A stretch of DNA of 10,000 nt, taken from the NCBI RefSeq assembly GCF_020217005.1, contig NZ_JAIWOI010000259.1, forward strand, positions 1-10,000, in the 5' to 3' direction. Within the stretch, counting starts at the first letter, position 1. Each line of letters opens with the position of its first letter. The stretch comes from Rheinheimera sp. (GTDB taxonomy: Bacteria; Pseudomonadota; Gammaproteobacteria; Enterobacterales; Alteromonadaceae). The position numbers and the translations under genes are program-made. Shown piece by piece: positions 7,028-10,000 of this stretch. The notes under the pieces were generated by a model. The model searched no databases and had not been told where the DNA came from. It saw nothing but the letters and a program-made list of their open reading frames with translations.

Positions 7028-7423
7028 ATGCAGACCATGGAATTGAAGCAAAAAAAGGTGATGATAGTAGACGACGAAGATTTTATGTTTCGTCTGCTGG
7101 AATTGGCGTTGTCACCTTTTTATCAGGTCAGCTATGCCAAAAGTGGTGTTGAAGCTTTGCAACTTGTGTTGCAACAACAACCTGATTTGGTGATGATGGA
7201 TATTTGTATGCCCGGTCTTGACGGATTGGACACCTGCCGCCTATTGAAAAACACACCTGAGACAGGTCATATTCCTATTCTGATGATGTCCGGTCTTGAT
7301 ACTCCGCGTGACGAAGTTACTGCACTAGATGCAGGAGCTGATGCTTTCGTGAGTAAACCTATCAGCGCCAGACATATTCAGTTGCTGGTAGATGATTTAC
7401 TCTGCAGCCATTTGCATAAATAA
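7028..7423 (+). CDS. Single-domain (receiver-only) response regulator
   Basis: A 131-aa CheY-like REC domain with no output domain. The acidic pair D15/D16 lies in VMIVDDED, the phosphoacceptor D58 in LVMMDICMPGLDG, the switch Ser S88 in MMSG (Ser where many have Thr), and the conserved K110 in VSKP. All catalytic positions are present, so it should be phosphorylatable. No histidine kinase is in the window, so the cognate kinase is unknown. ATG 7028 has GGAG (7015-7018) 9 nt upstream. ATG 7037 has AAGG (7024-7027) at the same distance and is an equally possible start, three residues shorter. A PilZ gene and a diguanylate cyclase follow on the same strand, which suggests but does not prove a role in c-di-GMP or surface-behaviour signalling. 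The gene has its own promoter candidate. Confidence 0.93.
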   Translation: MQTMELKQKKVMIVDDEDFMFRLLELALSPFYQVSYAKSGVEALQLVLQQQPDLVMMDICMPGLDGLDTCRLLKNTPETGHIPILMMSGLDTPRDEVTALDAGADAFVSKPISARHIQLLVDDLLCSHLHK

Positions 7424-7426
7424 GCC

Positions 7427-7455
7427 TTTACACTAGCCTGCCGCCGATCTATAAA
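7427..7455 (+). promoter_or_regulatory. Strong candidate sigma70 promoter for the PilZ gene
   Basis: TTTACA at 7427-7432 matches the -35 at 5 of 6 and TATAAA at 7450-7455 matches the -10 at 5 of 6, with exactly 17 nt between. The -35 begins three bases after the response regulator stop. Transcription would start near 7462, giving a leader of about 74 nt. A perfect TATAAT also occurs at 7467-7472 but lacks a matching -35. Confidence 0.58.
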
Positions 7456-7535
7456 AGATATCAATTTATAATCAAACCCAAAGTTATAGGAGTTGCGGCA
7501 AGACTGTTGCAGCTTTAGGTTAAGATGGGAAGGCA

Positions 7536-7844
7536 GTGAAGTTTATGTTAGGCCATAGTGACAAACGCAACTACTACCGAATGATGGTGAATGCTCAGGT
7601 TCAGTTGATGATCAACGATCCTCAATCTGGCCGGTTGATTAATGGTATTTGCCGCGATCTGAGCTCAACGGGCATGTCGCTGGAAATAGACGAGCCGCTT
7701 GAGATGGGTGTTATGCTGTACATTAAGATGGAAAGTGCCAACCCCAGTATTCCACCTTTATCTGCCCATGCTAAAGTCATGCGCTGTGCTCAGGAACAAG
7801 AAGACTGTTATCAGTTGGGCGTGCAAATTATTGAGTTAAACTGA
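7536..7844 (+). CDS. Single-domain PilZ protein (predicted c-di-GMP receptor)
   Basis: A 102-aa cytoplasmic protein made of one PilZ domain. Both c-di-GMP binding motifs are intact: RNYYR (R11 to R15, the RxxxR motif) and DLSSTG (41-46, the D/NxSxxG motif). It should therefore bind c-di-GMP, unlike degenerate PilZ proteins. The C-terminal part (HAKVMRC to QLGVQIIEL) is the usual closing strands of the fold. Start choice is open. GTG 7536 has GGGA (7527-7530) 5 nt upstream. ATG 7545, three codons in, has AAGG (7530-7533) 11 nt upstream. An in-frame TAA at 7521-7523 rules out earlier starts. The response regulator is 112 nt upstream and the membrane diguanylate cyclase about 100 nt downstream, so this receptor may read the c-di-GMP made by its neighbour. 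That is inference. Its target is not evident. Confidence 0.9.
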   Translation: MKFMLGHSDKRNYYRMMVNAQVQLMINDPQSGRLINGICRDLSSTGMSLEIDEPLEMGVMLYIKMESANPSIPPLSAHAKVMRCAQEQEDCYQLGVQIIELN

Positions 7845-7882
7845 AATTTGTTTTGCCATAGCACAGACGAGGTTAGACTGTT

Positions 7883-7911
7883 CTGGTAAACAAAAACCGG
7901 ATCTTTATAGT
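7883..7911 (+). promoter_or_regulatory. Weak candidate promoter for the diguanylate cyclase
   Basis: TATAGT at 7906-7911 is a 5 of 6 match to the -10. The hexamer 17 nt upstream (CTGGTA, 7883-7888) matches the -35 at only 3 of 6. Transcription would begin near 7918, leaving a very short leader before the start codon. An activator would be needed if this is real. Confidence 0.28.
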
Positions 7912-7948
7912 ACGGACTTAGGCATTCATTTTAATTTTGCAGGTTGTT

Positions 7949-9316
7949 GTGCCAGACATTGCTCCCGTTTTATCACAACAAGCCCATAGACGTGCTGCAT
8001 ACATTGTTTCCGCTTTACTACTGCTGATCGCAGTTGCTATTTCCCCTTATCTCACTTCGGATTTGCCTGCCATAGCTGCTTTCTTGCCCGCTTATGGTAC
8101 TGCCGTGGTTTTACTCGAAGGTATTACAGCCTATTTGTTGTTGTCACAATTTGCCACACGCAGAAAAATATTCCCCGGTTTAGTCGCCAGTGCGTATTTA
8201 GCGTTAATTCCTTTGGTGATGGTACAGCAGTTAGTGTTTCCGGGCGTATTTACACCCAAGGGCTTGTTACAAGCTGGTACACAAAGTGCAGTTTGGATTT
8301 GGGTGTTTTGGCACGCACTCTTTCCTGCCTTAATGCTGTTGGCCTGTTTTGCTGAGACACTGATCAAAATAGAGCAGGTCGAATACAAAGATCTCAGAGT
8401 CTGGTTACTGGGATTAACGCTGGTTCCGCTGGCCTTTAGTCTGAGCCTGGCCTTATTTGCGACTTGGGGCAGTCATTTATTGCCTGATTTGATAACGAAT
8501 AACAGTTATCAGAAGTTGCTGCACAGCCCTTATGCGTTGATTGTATGGGGACTGAATGCGTTGGCTTTGGCTTGCATGCTAACAAGAGCCCGAAGTAATA
8601 ATGTGCTTTATGTCTGGCTGTGTGTTGCGCTTTTGGCCAGCCTGATTGATGTCACTTTGACCTTGTTTGCCGGTGCTCGTTTTAGTCTGGGTTGGTACGC
8701 AGCAAGGATCAGTAGTTGTGTCTCATCTATGGTGCTGCTTGGTGCTTTATTGTGGGAGGTAAACCGACTTTACATCAACACACAAAGAGCCAATGAACAA
8801 TTGTATCAGCAAAGTGTCAGAGACACTCTGACCGGACTATTTAACAGGCGTTATCTGGAGTCGCAGTTGGACCTGCTGATCAATCACGCCAAAAGATACA
8901 ACGAACCGCTCTGTTTATTAGTATTGGATGTGGATCACTTTAAAGCTTTTAACGATCGCTACGGCCATTTGGCAGGCGATAGTTGCCTGATTGAGGTGGC
9001 AAAACAATTGGAACAAGGATTACAGAGACCAGCTGATTTTGTTGCTCGTTATGGTGGCGAGGAATTTGTAGTGGTGTTGCCATATACAGATGCCGAAGGC
9101 GGCAGAAAGGTTGCTGAGCAATTGCGTTTGCGTATTAGTAACTGCCATATGAATTATCATGGACAAGAACTTAATGTAACCGCCAGCATAGGTTTTACCC
9201 TGCTGCAAAATAATGAGGATACGGCCATGAGTTTACTGCTAGCAGCGGACAAAGCTCTGTATCAGGCCAAAGCTGCAGGTCGTAACTGCGTAAAAGCCGC
9301 GATGCACGAGAACTGA
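7949..9316 (+). CDS. Membrane diguanylate cyclase with MASE4-like sensor and GGEEF domain
   Basis: Makes c-di-GMP from two GTP at the inner membrane; 455 aa from GTG 7949. The N-terminal half has about eight hydrophobic segments (near 16-34, 43-65, 75-93, 113-134, 150-172, 195-211, 219-241, 252-271). It looks like a MASE4 integral sensor from features such as GITAYLLLSQF, VFPGVF and RFSLGWYAAR. A short linker leads to a GGDEF domain at about 291-452. This holds DTLTGLFNRR, the metal-binding DVDHFKAFND (D327), the active loop GGEEF (369-373), and RPAD at 360-363, exactly five residues before the loop, which is the product-inhibition I-site. The enzyme should be active and feedback-inhibited. 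There is no EAL domain. AGG at 7941-7943 lies 5 nt before GTG 7949. TTG 7937 (459 aa) is the alternative but has no Shine-Dalgarno. The signal sensed is unknown. It closes a plus-strand run behind the PilZ and response regulator genes and converges on the next gene with a 16-nt gap. Confidence 0.93.
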   Translation: MPDIAPVLSQQAHRRAAYIVSALLLLIAVAISPYLTSDLPAIAAFLPAYGTAVVLLEGITAYLLLSQFATRRKIFPGLVASAYLALIPLVMVQQLVFPGVFTPKGLLQAGTQSAVWIWVFWHALFPALMLLACFAETLIKIEQVEYKDLRVWLLGLTLVPLAFSLSLALFATWGSHLLPDLITNNSYQKLLHSPYALIVWGLNALALACMLTRARSNNVLYVWLCVALLASLIDVTLTLFAGARFSLGWYAARISSCVSSMVLLGALLWEVNRLYINTQRANEQLYQQSVRDTLTGLFNRRYLESQLDLLINHAKRYNEPLCLLVLDVDHFKAFNDRYGHLAGDSCLIEVAKQLEQGLQRPADFVARYGGEEFVVVLPYTDAEGGRKVAEQLRLRISNCHMNYHGQELNVTASIGFTLLQNNEDTAMSLLLAADKALYQAKAAGRNCVKAAMHEN

Positions 9317-9332
9317 TTGTTTTATTCTGTAT

Positions 9333-9923
9333 CTAAAGTGGTGGCTGCTTCGCTCTACAACTTTGCAAAGGTGCTTGATACCCCCATTGCAGGGTAAAAA
9401 CGCCATTTTGTTCCGATAGCTTTTCATTTCTGCCCAGATAGCTTCGGTCAGCTTGCTGATACATTAACGATACCTGATCACCATAATCTGCAATCAGTGT
9501 AGCTGGTGAGGTTGGGTAATAACGAAGTGAGATTTCATTAGCAGGATTGTTGTCACAGCTAAGCAGTAGCTTTTTACTGGCCTGCATCAGTTCATAGCGC
9601 GCCTGTAACTCAGCAATACGCTGGATATAAAGCGTTGAAGCACAGCCTTTTTTATCTTCTTCTTTCCAGCACTCTGCTTTCCCTTTTACCCAACCACGCT
9701 GTTCAGCTTTTAACACAGCCGGCTTTTCATAGGCCGCTTTTGATAGCGCCTGTTGATACACTTCTGCCAGCTGTTGATCCTGTTTCAGTAGCTCCTTGTC
9801 TGAACAAATCAGTTGGTCGACGGTTCCTAAATCTTTGGCCTGGCAATTGATTTGGTTGGCTGTTGTGGCCGCCTGAAGTTGGGCTGTGGCGAGTAGGATG
9901 GCGACGATTAGTAAAAGTTTCAT
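9333..9923 (-). CDS. Exported LprI-type plus MliC-like lysozyme-inhibitor-family protein
   Basis: A 196-aa predicted periplasmic protein. Residues 1-18 or 19 form a signal peptide (ATAQLQA then ATT). There is no lipobox Cys at the cleavage site, so it is probably soluble and not a lipoprotein. Residues about 25-110 are an LprI/DUF1311 domain: C27, VDQLIC with C40, the LxxxDxxLxxxY helix, EQRGWVKGKAEC with C85, and C94. From about 120 there is a second domain like MliC/PliC lysozyme inhibitors, with C123 and C189 placed to form its closing disulfide. The usual Ser-Gly-rich inhibitory loop and the following Lys are not clear here (ADRSYLGRN, then LQWGYQAP), so lysozyme inhibition is uncertain. 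LprI-family members are named after a mycobacterial lysozyme inhibitor, but many are of unknown function. ATG at 9923 is supported by AAGGA (9931-9935), 7 nt upstream on the minus strand. No clear promoter is seen in 9936-10000. It is convergent with the diguanylate cyclase. Confidence 0.85.
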   Translation of the reverse strand: MKLLLIVAILLATAQLQAATTANQINCQAKDLGTVDQLICSDKELLKQDQQLAEVYQQALSKAAYEKPAVLKAEQRGWVKGKAECWKEEDKKGCASTLYIQRIAELQARYELMQASKKLLLSCDNNPANEISLRYYPTSPATLIADYGDQVSLMYQQADRSYLGRNEKLSEQNGVFTLQWGYQAPLQSCRAKQPPL

Positions 9924-10000
9924 ATTCCTATCCTTTTGAATTTGCTGTGTTAACAGTGTCAGGGAAAGTAGCTTATTTCAAGGTTTGCTGCGGAAATTAG

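Noticed and set aside
7488..7492. Consensus-like AGGAG in the PilZ leader, considered as the start of a small leader peptide
   Set aside because: The only nearby starts (TTG at 7507, CTG at 7504) lead to a TAG within a few codons, at poor spacing. No credible peptide.
9948..9955. TGTTAACA palindrome upstream of the LprI-type gene
   Set aside because: Eight bases is too short to support an operator, and no convincing -35/-10 pair could be placed around it.

Overview
The window is about 48% GC by eye. It reads as chromosomal DNA of a free-living gammaproteobacterium, most like the Rheinheimera/Alishewanella/Alteromonadales part of that class. This rests on my recognition of a Dns/Vvn-type periplasmic nuclease, a long (~1300 aa) HrpA closely following the E. 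coli protein, a MASE4-type diguanylate cyclase and a PilZ protein. It is inference, not a database result. There are eight protein genes, seven on the plus strand and one on the minus strand. I see no RNA genes, insertion sequences, integrases, CRISPR arrays or phage genes. The region looks like ordinary core/accessory chromosome, not an island.

Layout. Positions 1-264 hold no gene. They contain a candidate sigma70 promoter and a perfect 12-bp palindrome just upstream of the first gene. 265-1197 is a secreted endonuclease I that starts at TTG and has an extra Cys-containing C-terminal domain. 1293-2321 is an exported isoaspartyl peptidase/L-asparaginase of the Ntn-hydrolase type. 2374-2793 is a stand-alone CBS-pair protein. 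2794-3025 is a hairpin-rich intergenic stretch with two terminator candidates. 3026-6943 is the DEAH-box RNA helicase HrpA, whose best ribosome binding site supports a TTG start. 7028-7423 is a receiver-only response regulator, 7536-7844 a single-domain PilZ protein, and 7949-9316 an eight-TM sensor diguanylate cyclase (GGEEF). Convergent to these, 9333-9923 on the minus strand is an exported LprI/MliC-type lysozyme-inhibitor-like protein. 9924-10000 is its upstream region.

How the genes may fit together. The first two genes are both exported scavenging or clean-up hydrolases, for extracellular DNA and for asparagine/isoaspartyl peptides. They are separated by a hairpin and need not be one operon. 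The CBS gene follows the peptidase by 52 nt with a strong Shine-Dalgarno, so cotranscription is plausible. The REC, PilZ and GGDEF genes form a small signalling neighbourhood that contains a c-di-GMP synthase, a predicted c-di-GMP receptor and a phosphorylation-controlled receiver. The receiver and PilZ genes each have a good candidate promoter, so this looks like a functional cluster more than a strict operon.

No strong evidence for an entirely new system was found. The observations most worth a second look are the LprI-MliC protein with an atypical inhibitory loop, the compact REC/PilZ/MASE4-GGDEF cluster, the accessory domain on the nuclease, and the structured intergenic block before hrpA.
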